NCBI GenBank assembly: GCA_017889705.1
Contig: JAGGAB010000035.1
Span: 20,272-84,271, forward strand
DNA length: 64,000 nucleotides
Direction: 5' to 3'
Source: Bacillota bacterium
Lineage (GTDB): Bacteria > Bacillota > Negativicutes > Sporomusales > Sporomusaceae
Position numbers and translations under genes: made by a program. Numbering within the stretch: the first letter of the stretch is position 1; the number at the start of each line of letters is the position of its first letter. Positions 16,634 through 25,075 of the stretch are shown here, piece after piece. The notes beneath the pieces were generated by a model. It did no database searches. It was not told the origin of the DNA and worked only from the letters and a program-made list of their open reading frames with translations.

Positions 16634-17674
16634 CTAACCTCTGCTGGTTAAATGTCGCAAACCTTTACCGATGGAGAAGGCCAGAGCTAGGGTTAAGAGC
16701 GAGCCTGCGATGCCAGCAAAGGAGGTGCCGGTGTCAACTGACGGCCAAGCTGCTTTTTCCTGGTCGGTGCTAGCAGTCGCAGCCGGTTCTTCGGGTTTGC
16801 TAAAGTTATAGTCTGGCAAAAACGCTGTTTTTGCTTGTATTTCGGCAAAAAAACCATGAATTCCTTCCGGGGCTTTTAACTCGTCTTCACCGGTTACACT
16901 GGCAATAGACCACTCCAGTCCGTCCGGGTCAGAAGAAGCAAACCAGCTTAAGGCACCACCGATAACCAAAGCGGCAATAAAGAGTGTAAGTACTACCCTT
17001 TTGATGGAAATTGTGCCAAAAGGTTGTCCGGCAGCGGTTTTTTGCAAAATCTCAGGTGCTTCCTTTTTAATAAACAGGACGACAGCAGCGATTACCAGCC
17101 CTTCAACAAGTCCGATAGCTAAATGAATAGGCTGCATTAGCAGAACAAAGGTAGCAAAGGGAAGTTCCGAAATTCCTGAGAAAAGGGTTTCCAGTACAAC
17201 TCCAAAGGCTCCTAATTGTAAGCCAATAACTGCGGCCAGCACCGAACCCAGGAAGAGACGGCCCTGTGAAGGATTAGTGCCGGTCAGTGGTTTGTAAATA
17301 AAGGGATAAGCAACGAAACAGGTTAAAAAGCCCATATTAAAAATATTGCAGCCAAGGGCCAAGATGCCGCCGTCAGCAAAGAATAAGGACTGAATGGTTA
17401 AAATCGAAGCAATAGTTAGAAAGGCTGCCTGCGGACCTAATAAGATGGCAAGCAGCAGGCCTCCGCCTAAATGGCCGCTGGAACCTGTGCCAGGTATAGT
17501 GAAATTAATCATTTGGGCGGCAAAGACAAAGGCTCCTAAGACGCCCATAAGAGGGATTTTGCGATCATCAAGGTTGGTTTGTACTTTTTTTGCAGCGTAA
17601 GCCGCGATACCTGCGGATGCTGCCCACATTGCCCCGCCAACAGCCGGGGAAATAAGTGCGTCTGCCATATGCAT
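16634..17674 (-). CDS. nikM: Nickel ECF substrate-capture protein NikM fused to a PDGLE (NikN-like) domain
   Basis: 346 residues. The N-terminus MHMADALISPAVG places His at position 2, the residue that with the N-terminal amine binds the metal in CbiM/NikM; this fixes the start at 17674. Residues ~1-215 are the CbiM membrane core (HLGGGLLLAILLGPQAAF). Residues ~225-346 hold a membrane segment, SSDPDGLEWSIASVTGE (the PDGLE signature) and a final membrane helix, a fused NikN. Fusion of this kind is usual in nickel systems. First gene of nikMN-nikQ-nikO, behind a leader with a terminator. Confidence 0.92.
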   Translation of the reverse strand: MHMADALISPAVGGAMWAASAGIAAYAAKKVQTNLDDRKIPLMGVLGAFVFAAQMINFTIPGTGSSGHLGGGLLLAILLGPQAAFLTIASILTIQSLFFADGGILALGCNIFNMGFLTCFVAYPFIYKPLTGTNPSQGRLFLGSVLAAVIGLQLGAFGVVLETLFSGISELPFATFVLLMQPIHLAIGLVEGLVIAAVVLFIKKEAPEILQKTAAGQPFGTISIKRVVLTLFIAALVIGGALSWFASSDPDGLEWSIASVTGEDELKAPEGIHGFFAEIQAKTAFLPDYNFSKPEEPAATASTDQEKAAWPSVDTGTSFAGIAGSLLTLALAFSIGKGLRHLTSRG

Positions 17675-17719
17675 AATGTAATCACTCCTAGAAATATTAA
17701 TTTCGCAAGGACTCCGGAC

Positions 17720-17777
17720 AAAAAAAGACTACTAAGAAACCCCAGCCATTGCTGCTGAGAAGAGACTTTCGTAGCCT
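17720..17777 (-). terminator. Leader terminator (attenuator) upstream of nikMN
   Basis: On the minus strand AGGCTAC (17771-17777) pairs with GTAGTCT (17726-17732) with one G-U; an inner CAGC/GCTG stem adds stability and seven T follow. It ends about 45 bases before the nikM ATG, so transcription can stop before the operon. Confidence 0.55.
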
Positions 17778-17950
17778 TGGTCGTCAGTATATCCTTGTGT
17801 AAGGAAAATGATTCACAGGTTCTTCAGAACGCGGGTATCTTCATGACACACTGCATTGTGAATAATTTCATATATTAAGATACTTCGCTGCAGATTTGGT
17901 TATTCCTGCTAAACAGTTAAATTTTTTTGAATTTTTACATTACGTTATAC
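17778..17950 (-). promoter_or_regulatory. Unidentified structured 5' leader of the nik operon (riboswitch-like position)
   Basis: About 170 bases upstream of the attenuator contain a perfect GTTCT-GA-AGAAC hairpin (17819-17832) and an imperfect palindrome CACACTGCATTGTG (about 17850-17863). I find no B12 box and no clear NiCo (czcA) motif. A metal-responsive RNA or a repressor site are both possible. Confidence 0.4.
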
Positions 17951-17962
17951 TAGATACTTCCA

Positions 17963-17985
17963 GAAAGGCGATTCGATGGTATAAT
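17963..17985 (+). promoter_or_regulatory. Candidate promoter of apbE
   Basis: A consensus TATAAT at 17980-17985 with a weak -35 17 bases upstream (TTCCAG). It is divergent from the nik leader, which shares this 360-base gap (17675-18035). Confidence 0.4.
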
Positions 17986-18035
17986 AGGTAATGGCAGAAA
18001 AAATAGTATATTGTTTCCGGAGGCTATTATATATT

Positions 18036-19049
18036 ATGAAGGTGTTAAGTCGCATACTAATAAGTAGTTTGCTGGTGTGCTCACTGCTCATCAGCGCAGG
18101 CTGCTCAACAGGCACCCTGTTTGCCGCGAAACCGTACAAAGAAACGCAGTTTTTGATGGATACCATTATTGAAATAACGGCATACGGCAATAATAATGAA
18201 GTCGCTGTTAAGGCAGCCTTTGATGAGTTCAGACGTATTAACGGACTGACAAACAAATTTGATGCCAGTAGCCAGGTGTCTAAGGTTAACCAGGCGGCAG
18301 GCAAAGAAAAGGTGCAGGTAGACCCTGAGGTTATTACCATGCTTAAGCTGGCGCGCAGTCGGGCTGAGCAGCTAAATGGCGCGCTTGATGTAAGTATTGG
18401 GGCGATTACTGAGTTATGGGGTGTGGGGCATAAAGGCGAATTTGTGCCTAGTCAGGCTGCGATTGAAGCTTTATTGCCGCTAGTTAACTATGAGCTTATT
18501 GAGATTGATGACAAAGCTAATACGGTGTTTTTGCCGAAACTAGGCATGCGGATTGATTTGGGGGCTGTTGCTAAAGGCTATGCCAACCGGAAAGCAATTG
18601 ATGCCTTAAAAGCGCGAGGGATTAAATCGGCATTGGTGAATGCAGGCGGTGATGTCCGGATTATCGGCAAACGTCAGGATAACCAGCCTTGGCGTATTGG
18701 GGTGCAGGACCCGCGTAACTCGGAAGGCATAGCTGCTAAACTGGCGATGACTGAATGGGATGTATTGGAGACATCTGGCGACTATCAGCGGTTTTTTGTC
18801 AAAGACGGCGTGAGGTATTCTCATATCATTGATCCGCGTACCGGGTATCAGCCGCGCGAACTGGCCAGCGTTACCATTGTAGCGAAATCCGATAATTATG
18901 TTGATCTGTTAAGTACGGCCATGTTTGTGCTGGGTGTCGAAAAAGGCCAGCAATTACTTAAACAGTATCCGGGGACAGAAGCTATTTTTATCACGACCGA
19001 TGGAAAAAAAATAGTTTCCCCCGGACTGGAAGGGAAAATAGAGTTTTAG
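18036..19049 (+). CDS. apbE: FAD:protein FMN transferase (ApbE), lipoprotein
   Basis: 337 residues from ATG at 18036 (CGGAGG at 18018-18023); the longer frame from 17991 would push the signal peptide inward. Residues 1-22 are a lipoprotein signal ending LLISAGC. MDTIIEITAYG, GALDVSIGAITELWGVG, GMRIDLGAVAKGYANRKAI, VNAGGDVRIIG and SHIIDPRTGYQP are ApbE motifs including the Mg and FAD sites. It attaches FMN covalently to Thr/Ser of extracytoplasmic redox proteins such as Rnf subunits or FMN-binding domain proteins; none of these targets is in the window. The Nudix gene follows 15 bases later. Confidence 0.95.
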   Translation: MKVLSRILISSLLVCSLLISAGCSTGTLFAAKPYKETQFLMDTIIEITAYGNNNEVAVKAAFDEFRRINGLTNKFDASSQVSKVNQAAGKEKVQVDPEVITMLKLARSRAEQLNGALDVSIGAITELWGVGHKGEFVPSQAAIEALLPLVNYELIEIDDKANTVFLPKLGMRIDLGAVAKGYANRKAIDALKARGIKSALVNAGGDVRIIGKRQDNQPWRIGVQDPRNSEGIAAKLAMTEWDVLETSGDYQRFFVKDGVRYSHIIDPRTGYQPRELASVTIVAKSDNYVDLLSTAMFVLGVEKGQQLLKQYPGTEAIFITTDGKKIVSPGLEGKIEF

Positions 19050-19064
19050 TGATGAGGTGAAGTT

Positions 19065-19721
19065 ATGGATACTCATACTGTGAAACGGGCACTGGCCGGA
19101 GCGCTCCCCAGTCATTCAGGCAAAATTGCCAACGCAGAAGATTATTTACAAGCGGCTGTTACCATACCGCTTATTGATATAGCAGGACAACCGTCGATTT
19201 TGTTTGAAGTGCGCTCAGGTAAACTAAACTGGCAGCCAGGGGAGATTTGTTTCCCAGGCGGACGTATTGAAAGCCGTGACGACACGCCATTGGATGCTGC
19301 TTTGCGGGAGACAGTGGAAGAGCTTGGGGTAACAAGAGAAGAAATTGTGGCTTTAGGGGCAATGGATTTAGTAGTCAGTCCTATTGGTGTGATGTTATAT
19401 CCTTTTGTTGTACATCTAGCGACCGAGAGGGCGTTTGTACCCAATGTTGATGAAGTTGCCGAAGTATTTACTGTGCCACTAAGCTTTTTGCTTGCTGCCA
19501 AGCCGCAGACCGCATTTATGGAAACCGCTACCCGTCCGCTAGAGGGTTTTCCTTATGAATTGCTGCCGCCGGAGTATCCACAGGGGTATCGGCGGCGAGC
19601 CAAATATCCGGTGCTGTTTTATCAGTATAATAACTATGTTATCTGGGGCATAACGGCAAGAGTCTTGGCGGCATTTATTTCGCTTTGTCAGGACAGGGTA
19701 AGCGGGTATCCTTTATTATGA
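19065..19721 (+). CDS. Nudix hydrolase, CoA pyrophosphatase type
   Basis: 218 residues. GEICFPGGRIESRDD then AALRETVEELGV is the Nudix box (GX5EX7REUXEEXGU). The preceding LFEVRSGKLNWQPGE matches the UPF0035 element that marks the CoA-diphosphatase branch (YeaB/NudL). The expected reaction is hydrolysis of CoA or oxidised CoA to 4'-phosphopantetheine and ADP. ATG at 19065 has a GAGGTGAAG Shine-Dalgarno. The stop overlaps the start of the histidine kinase (ATGA), indicating one transcript with apbE upstream and the two-component genes downstream. Confidence 0.88.
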   Translation: MDTHTVKRALAGALPSHSGKIANAEDYLQAAVTIPLIDIAGQPSILFEVRSGKLNWQPGEICFPGGRIESRDDTPLDAALRETVEELGVTREEIVALGAMDLVVSPIGVMLYPFVVHLATERAFVPNVDEVAEVFTVPLSFLLAAKPQTAFMETATRPLEGFPYELLPPEYPQGYRRRAKYPVLFYQYNNYVIWGITARVLAAFISLCQDRVSGYPLL

Positions 19722-20974
19722 TACCTCATGTTGTTTTACTGGTAAGTATCACAGGACTCTTGTTTACTTATCCGTTTGACGGATATTTTCGTTTCACACT
19801 GAGTGTGGTAGTATTAGCTACACTGCTACTATATTTTCAAAAACTGCCGGTTGCCCGGGTTACGATTTTATCCGGGGTACTGGTGCTGCTCTTGCGTACA
19901 GCCCTTAAATACCCGTTTATTGGTGATACGATGTATAACGCGTTTATACATAATTTGCCGTCTTTTGGCTATTATCTGGCATACGGGAGTTTATTTATCC
20001 TACTTAAAGTACGCGATTATACTAATAATATTCCGGCGCTTATTCTGCTCTTGGGGCTTTGTGACATTACCAGTAACTGCGTGGAACTGATCATTCGCTG
20101 GGAGCTTGTAGGCCGCAGTCTGGAAAGCATTTTGCCGCCGCTGGTGGGCGTGGGCATTGGTCGCGCTGTATTAATCGTAGTTGGTTATTTCTTGCTTAAA
20201 CGGTATCGCGATTTTGTGTTAGCAGAAGATTATGCGGCTCGCTATGCCGAATTAATATTTATTATTGCCAAGCTAAAGTCTGAATTGTTTTACTTAAAAA
20301 AGTCGTCAGCCGACATTGAATTAGTTATGGAAAAAGGGTATACCCTGTATCAAAACCTGAATGAGGTTTATCCAGGAGAGTTAGCGAAAGAAGATTCACC
20401 GGCTGCACGGGCGCTGGCGATTGCCCGGGATATTCATGAAGTAAAAAAAGATTATTATCGTGTTACCCGAGGTATTGAGGAGATTCTTGACATAGCAGTG
20501 AGCGAGGGCGGGTTGCCGCTACTCGAATTTTTCCATATTGTTGAGCAAAATACTAAGCGGTATATCAGCGGCCTGGACAAGCCGGTAACCGTTACCTTTG
20601 ATTATGATGGTGACGTAGTTACTGACAAATATTACTCGATTGTATCGATCTTGAATAATCTAATTATCAATGCCGTGGAAGCTGCCTTGCCTACCGGCGT
20701 TATCGCCGTAAGCGGCAAATGCAGCAATGGTAAACTGGTACTGGTGGTTGCCGATAATGGCCCCGGCATTGCGCCAGAAGAAACCGAGCTGGTATTTGCT
20801 CCCGGTTATTCTACCAAGTTTTCGGAAGTAACCGGACAAATGTCAACAGGCTTGGGGCTTAGTCATGTTAAGAATTTGACAGAACTGTTGGGCGGTGAAA
20901 TAACACTGATTTCGCAGCCGGGGAAGACAGTATTTACTGTGTTACTGCCGCTTAGTAATTTGAACAGAACGTAA
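19718..20974 (+). CDS. Membrane sensor histidine kinase, GlnK/YcbA-like
   Basis: 418 residues from ATG at 19718, overlapping the Nudix stop; an upstream TTG at 19685 is possible. Residues ~1-165 hold five or six membrane helices with little outside. A coiled segment leads to DIHEVKKDYYRVTRGI, whose His is the likely phosphorylation site. Residues ~300-415 are the ATPase domain: NNLIINAVEAA (N box), VVADNGPGIAP (G1), STGLGLSHVKNL (G2). The following response regulator has a YcbB domain, as in B. subtilis GlnK-GlnL, which senses glutamine. I infer a similar pair here controlling the SDF transporter downstream. Confidence 0.82.
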   Translation: MIPHVVLLVSITGLLFTYPFDGYFRFTLSVVVLATLLLYFQKLPVARVTILSGVLVLLLRTALKYPFIGDTMYNAFIHNLPSFGYYLAYGSLFILLKVRDYTNNIPALILLLGLCDITSNCVELIIRWELVGRSLESILPPLVGVGIGRAVLIVVGYFLLKRYRDFVLAEDYAARYAELIFIIAKLKSELFYLKKSSADIELVMEKGYTLYQNLNEVYPGELAKEDSPAARALAIARDIHEVKKDYYRVTRGIEEILDIAVSEGGLPLLEFFHIVEQNTKRYISGLDKPVTVTFDYDGDVVTDKYYSIVSILNNLIINAVEAALPTGVIAVSGKCSNGKLVLVVADNGPGIAPEETELVFAPGYSTKFSEVTGQMSTGLGLSHVKNLTELLGGEITLISQPGKTVFTVLLPLSNLNRT

Positions 20975-21022
20975 TAGCCTGTAGGATTGTGTAGTATGGT
21001 AATCGTAGATAGGGGTGCGTAC

Positions 21023-21883
21023 ATGCGGTTTGTTATTATTGAAGACGATATAAGTGTCCGGAAAATTATCAGCAATATCATTGATAAATATAATTTGGGA
21101 ACTGTTGTGAGCGAATGCGGTGATGGGCTTCAGGCTGAGGCCATTGTTGCCGACTATGCTCCTGATGTGGCTTTAGTTGACTTATTATTACCAGGACAGG
21201 ATGGGGTAGAACTCATTCGCAAACTTAAGGCAAGAGGCGTGGCAAGCTCCTTTATTATGATTTCGGAAAGCAGCAGCCAGCCGATGATTACCAAGGCATA
21301 CGAGACCGGGATTGATTTTTATATCCACAAACCGGTTAATGTTCTTGAAATTACCTCAGTGATCCGTAAAGTGGAGGAAAGCAGGCGACTGCGGGCGGTA
21401 ATGTCGCTGATTTCGCAAACCACCGCCCGGTATGGCAGCCCTGCCTCTCAGCAGGTTGAGCAGCAGGATAATGGTAAACGCAACCGGACGAACAAGATCC
21501 TTTCCGAGTTGGGAATAATCAGTGAAGCAGGGGCAAAGAACATTCAGCAGTTAATGCAATTGGTCGAAAACCGGCTGCGCAGTGGACAGGATCAGACCTA
21601 CCAACTGCATGAGTTGTATCAGGAGCTGTCAGTATCCATTGAACAGGATGTTAAAACTATCGAACAACGGGTACGGCGTGCTATTGCCAAAGCCATGCAG
21701 AATGTAGCGACAATGGGTGTTGAGGATTACCATAATGACATCTTTGCGGTATATAGTGGAGCCTTGTTTGATTTTAAGGAAATCAGGCAAGAGATGGCCG
21801 CTATCCAAGGTAAGAGTTCCTATCGCGGCAAAGTCAACATCAAAAAGTTCCTGGAAGGCTTGCTGTTTTTAACGGCAGATTAA
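21023..21883 (+). CDS. Response regulator with YcbB (GlnL-type) effector domain
   Basis: 286 residues from ATG at 21023, preceded by AGGGGTG. Residues 1-120 are a receiver: IIEDD acidic pocket, VDLLLPGQDG with the phospho-Asp, a Ser of MISES and Lys of HKPV. Residues ~160-285 match the YcbB/GlnL DNA-binding family (HELYQELSVSIEQDVKTIEQRVRRAI, EDYHNDIFAVYSGALFDF). GlnL of B. subtilis activates glutaminase and glutamine transport genes from T-rich direct repeats. Comparable repeats occur between this gene and the transporter (21904-21967), so the likely target is the next gene. Confidence 0.85.
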   Translation: MRFVIIEDDISVRKIISNIIDKYNLGTVVSECGDGLQAEAIVADYAPDVALVDLLLPGQDGVELIRKLKARGVASSFIMISESSSQPMITKAYETGIDFYIHKPVNVLEITSVIRKVEESRRLRAVMSLISQTTARYGSPASQQVEQQDNGKRNRTNKILSELGIISEAGAKNIQQLMQLVENRLRSGQDQTYQLHELYQELSVSIEQDVKTIEQRVRRAIAKAMQNVATMGVEDYHNDIFAVYSGALFDFKEIRQEMAAIQGKSSYRGKVNIKKFLEGLLFLTAD

Positions 21884-21903
21884 AATAATTGAAACAGCTT
21901 GCA

Positions 21904-21967
21904 TTTTGTATTTTGTATACTTGTTAACCGAAGGTGAAATTTATCGTCTGTTTTTGTAGTTTTTTAT
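21904..21967 (+). promoter_or_regulatory. T-rich direct repeats, candidate GlnL-type operator
   Basis: TTTTGT occurs twice one base apart (21904-21916). A second block, TTTTTGTAG followed by TTTTTTAT, lies at 21951-21967. From memory the B. subtilis GlnL site is TTTTGT-N4-TTTTGT, so the spacing differs here. Position between the regulator and the transporter supports the idea. Confidence 0.4.
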
Positions 21968-22037
21968 AGTGGCCTGTTTACACTAAATTCAGAAAGCTTG
22001 GTCAATATAGAAAATGCAAAGAGGGGGGTAAATTTTT

Positions 22038-23300
22038 ATGTCTCAAGCAGTTGAGAAACCCAAAAAGGGTATAGGTTTGACAACACAGATTTTTCTCGGT
22101 CTTATTCTCGGTGTAATTTTTGGTTATGTTTTCCCTAAATATGCTGTTGAACTTAAACCAATTGGTGACATGTTTATCCGGATGATCAAGATGATTGTTG
22201 TGCCGTTAGTATTCAGCTCCTTGGTTATGGGGATTGCAGGTACCGGCGATTTCAAAAAACTGGGTCGCCTAGGTGTAAAATCAATTCTTTGGTTTGAACT
22301 TGCAACAACGCTTGCTTTAATTGTTGGGTTGCTTGTTGTTAACGTATTCCAGCCTGGTGTAGGTGTGAATGTTGTTGGCGCTGATGCTGGCGCTGCCGCT
22401 ACTGCCGCTAAAAAGACCATTGACATGACACAGATGCTGGTAAATATTGTTCCGACTAACGTTGTTGACGCAATGGCCCGCGGTGATATGCTCCAAATTA
22501 TTGTATTCTCCACTTTCTTCGGTGTAGCAGCCGCTGCTATGGGTGCCAAAGGCAAACCGGCAGTAGATATGTGTATTAGCGTAGCCGAAATCATGTTCAA
22601 ATTCACCTTCTATGTAATGAAATTAGCACCTATCGGCGTATTTGCCCTGATTGCTTTTACTGTTGGTAAATTCGGTTTGGGTATGCTGATTCCGTTGGCT
22701 AAACTTATTGGTTCTCTGTATTTTGCCTTAATTTTCTTTATTGCTATCATTGTGGCCGGTGCCACTTTGGTTTTACGTGTAAACTTCTTCCACCTGATTC
22801 GCGCTTTGAAAGAGCCAATGCTGATTGGGTTCTCGACCGCTTCCAGTGAAGCTGCCTTGCCGCTTGCTATGGAAAAGCTGGAGAAATTCGGTGTGCCTAA
22901 GCATATTGTTACTTTCGTACTGCCTACAGGTTATACATTTAACCTAGACGGCTCGACGCTCTACAGTGCGCTGGCAGTTGTGTTTATTGCGCAAGTATAT
23001 GGTGTGCCGTTTGATTTATCCCAGCAAATTCTCATGGTTATTACCCTGATGTTGTCCACTAAAGGAATTGCCGCTGTACCTGGTGCTTCGCTCATCGTTA
23101 TTGCCGGTACTGCCGCAGCCTTCGGCCTGCCTGTTGAAGGCATTGGTATTATCATGGGTGTTGACCGTATTCTGGATATGGCCCGTACTGTATGTAACCT
23201 TACCGGTAACTGTATTGCCGCTGTTGTTGTTGCCCGTTGGGAAAAAGAACTTCCTGACGAAGTGCTGCAAGTGGCTTATGCTCAAAGTTACGAAGATTAA
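22038..23300 (+). CDS. Glutamate/aspartate or C4-dicarboxylate symporter, SDF (DAACS) family
   Basis: 420 residues with eight membrane helices and two re-entrant loops. HP1 contains FSTASSEAALPLAME, the NMDGT-like element appears as FNLDGSTLYSALAVVF, HP2 is STKGIAAVPGAS, and helix 8 reads MGVDRILDMARTVCNLTGN. The Asp and Arg of DMART bind the amino group and side-chain carboxylate, so an acidic substrate (glutamate, aspartate or a dicarboxylate) is expected, with H+ or Na+ coupling. ATG at 22038 has GAGGGGGG upstream. It probably is controlled by the GlnK/GlnL-like pair directly before it. Two terminators follow. Confidence 0.92.
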   Translation: MSQAVEKPKKGIGLTTQIFLGLILGVIFGYVFPKYAVELKPIGDMFIRMIKMIVVPLVFSSLVMGIAGTGDFKKLGRLGVKSILWFELATTLALIVGLLVVNVFQPGVGVNVVGADAGAAATAAKKTIDMTQMLVNIVPTNVVDAMARGDMLQIIVFSTFFGVAAAAMGAKGKPAVDMCISVAEIMFKFTFYVMKLAPIGVFALIAFTVGKFGLGMLIPLAKLIGSLYFALIFFIAIIVAGATLVLRVNFFHLIRALKEPMLIGFSTASSEAALPLAMEKLEKFGVPKHIVTFVLPTGYTFNLDGSTLYSALAVVFIAQVYGVPFDLSQQILMVITLMLSTKGIAAVPGASLIVIAGTAAAFGLPVEGIGIIMGVDRILDMARTVCNLTGNCIAAVVVARWEKELPDEVLQVAYAQSYED

Positions 23301-23306
23301 TAAGTT

Positions 23307-23332
23307 AAGGACTGCCTCGCGGCAGTCCTTTT
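23307..23332 (+). terminator. Terminator of the SDF transporter gene
   Basis: AAGGACTGCC pairs with GGCAGTCCTT around TCGC, then TTAT. Confidence 0.85.
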
Positions 23333-23358
23333 ATCTTGTACATATATATTGTTGATTA

Positions 23359-23394
23359 AGGTCTTACATAGTGTAGTCTATGTAAGATCTTTTT
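23359..23394 (+). terminator. Second tandem terminator
   Basis: AGGTCTTACATAG pairs with CTATGTAAGATCT around GTGTAGT, then TTTTT. The rest of the 320-base gap before 23622 holds an orphan 34-codon open stretch (23432-23533), described in findings, and a promoter motif. Confidence 0.85.
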
Positions 23395-23566
23395 GTTTTT
23401 TGTCCCTGTATAGGTTGCTGTAATTCTATGAGGCGGTGAAGGCATAGGTAAATATAGCGGGGAATATGGGTTTGCCGCTTCCGATGAAGCTTTTACAGCA
23501 TCAATGGCAGTGGCGATATTTTCTTTACAGCCATAGATAATGCAGTAGCTAAATCACGTGGTGCAG

Positions 23567-23575
23567 CATAGGATA
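23567..23575 (+). promoter_or_regulatory. Candidate SigE/SigK -10 box before the YjcZ-like gene
   Basis: CATAGGATA matches CATANNNTA. The -35 is unconvincing. It lies 46 bases before the ATG of a spore-type mini-protein. Confidence 0.3.
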
Positions 23576-23621
23576 CATTGATCAAAGACTATTGAAAGTT
23601 AAGTGGAAGGAGGGAAATAAT

Positions 23622-23744
23622 ATGGGTTTTGGTTTTGGCGGCTGTGGTGGTCATGGTAGAGGTGGAAATTCGTGGATTGTGATAATCATAATCATAATAT
23701 TACTATTCTGCTGCTTTAATGAAGATGACAGCTGCAGCATTTAA
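23622..23744 (+). CDS. YjcZ-like glycine-rich small membrane protein
   Basis: 40 residues from ATG at 23622 with a strong GGAAGGAGGG Shine-Dalgarno 7 bases upstream. The N-terminus MGFGFGGCGGHGRGGNS is glycine-rich with Cys and His, then WIVIIIIIILLFCCF is a single membrane helix, then the acidic tail NEDDSCSI. This Gly-rich head plus one helix layout is typical of the tiny YjcZ/YjcM sporulation-associated family of Firmicutes; identification is by architecture only. The gene is isolated between the SDF transporter and a GH18 lipoprotein. Four Cys could form disulfides or bind metal. Confidence 0.7.
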   Translation: MGFGFGGCGGHGRGGNSWIVIIIIIILLFCCFNEDDSCSI

Positions 23745-23908
23745 TTAAGCTAATACTTATAGATAAGCCGGTGCCTATAGCGGCCCGGCTTATCAATTTG
23801 TCTGATGACTATTCTTCAAAGTCGGCATTTATCAGGCATAAGAACCGTTACCCAGTTAATACTAAGGTTGATGCAAATCTACAATAAATAACGGAAAGGG
23901 TGACAGTT

Positions 23909-25015
23909 TTGCGCGTTAATGCATATGGCAAGATAATTACATCTGTTCTGCTCATTCTCTTTGTATGTGCTGCTGTTTTGGCAGGCGGTTGCGGTACAGC
24001 CAAGAACCCTGCACCTAAGCAGCTGCCTGGTGATCAGGCTAAGCAAGCAAGTCCCGGTGCGCCCGGCAATGTGGCTATGCCGCCACGACTGGTTATCGGA
24101 TATTATGAGAATCCCTGGCCGGGGACACCTGACCAGACCGGCTCTTTTCCCAGCATGAAAGCTCATGCCAAAAGCATGTCGGCAGTTGGCCCTTTCTGGT
24201 ACAGAGCTACTGCCGACGGTTCACTGGAAGCTAAGGACAGTCAGCTCGTATATGATACGGCTCGGCAACTGGGGCTAAAAATGTATCCGCTGGTGACTAA
24301 TAAAACTGGTGCTACTGACGCTGTGCTGGGTGATCCGGCCACCCGTACCAAGGTAACCGACAGTATTGTTAAGATGGTTCAGGAAAAAGCCTATGATGGC
24401 ATTAACATTGATTTTGAGTTGTTGCCGCCTAAGCACAAAGACAATCTGACAGCCTTTATGGCCGAACTCTACCCCAAAATGAAAGCTATTAATAAGCAGG
24501 TTATTATCTCGGTATTTCCCCGGGTTGAAGTGGCAGAAGACGTATCAGGAGCGTATGACTATCCGCAACTGGCTGCCAATGCTGATTTTCTGCAGATTAT
24601 GACCTATGACAACCACTGGGCTACCTCGGAACCAGGGGCGATTGCGCCGGTTGAATGGTATGAAAAAAATATTAAGTACGCCATTGAGCAATGCGGCGGC
24701 CCGCATAAGGTTATCATCGGCGTCAGCGCCTATGGCTATGACTGGGTTGGTAAAAAAGGGGAAACCGTGAAGTATGTTGATGCCATTGTACTAGCTGAAA
24801 AGCATGGTGCGAAAATTAATTATGACGACAAAGCACAGGCTCCGTGGTTTAAGTACAAAGACCATGAAGTTTGGTTTGAAAATGACAAAAGTACGGCTGC
24901 TAAATTGGACATTGTGGCAAAATATAATCCTGCCGGTATCGCTGTCTGGCGCTTAGGGCAGGAACAGCCTGAAATCTGGGGAATAATTGACAAAAAGTTT
25001 CCTAAAGGGCAATAG
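23909..25015 (+). CDS. GH18-family lipoprotein (YaaH/YdhD-like spore hydrolase or lectin)
   Basis: 368 residues. TTG at 23909 has AAAGGGTGA five bases upstream; GTG at 23900 would overlap that site. Residues 1-26 are a lipoprotein signal ending VLAGGC. The mature part is a TIM barrel: LVIGYYENPWPG, KMYPLVTN, AYDGINIDFELLP with the catalytic Glu of DxxDxE, VEVAEDVSGAYDYPQLAANA, IMTYDNHW and GIAVWRLGQEQPEIW. Proteins of this group include spore cortex glucosaminidases (YaaH, SleL). No LysM repeat is present, so anchoring would be through the lipid. Expression in sporulation is inferred, not shown. Confidence 0.85.
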   Translation: MRVNAYGKIITSVLLILFVCAAVLAGGCGTAKNPAPKQLPGDQAKQASPGAPGNVAMPPRLVIGYYENPWPGTPDQTGSFPSMKAHAKSMSAVGPFWYRATADGSLEAKDSQLVYDTARQLGLKMYPLVTNKTGATDAVLGDPATRTKVTDSIVKMVQEKAYDGINIDFELLPPKHKDNLTAFMAELYPKMKAINKQVIISVFPRVEVAEDVSGAYDYPQLAANADFLQIMTYDNHWATSEPGAIAPVEWYEKNIKYAIEQCGGPHKVIIGVSAYGYDWVGKKGETVKYVDAIVLAEKHGAKINYDDKAQAPWFKYKDHEVWFENDKSTAAKLDIVAKYNPAGIAVWRLGQEQPEIWGIIDKKFPKGQ

Positions 25016-25043
25016 AATCAGGCAAAACCGTCCGAAAAACTTC

Positions 25044-25073
25044 TTGACGTAAAACTGCATAATTTGCTATACT
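25044..25073 (+). promoter_or_regulatory. SigA promoter of the LCP gene
   Basis: TTGACG (25044-25049), 18-base spacer, TATACT (25068-25073). Transcription would start near 25080, inside the hairpin described next. Confidence 0.6.
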
Positions 25074-25075
25074 TC

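Noticed and set aside
17778..17950. Cobalamin riboswitch upstream of nikMN
   Set aside because: I could not find the B12 box or the conserved core; the region is kept only as an unidentified leader.
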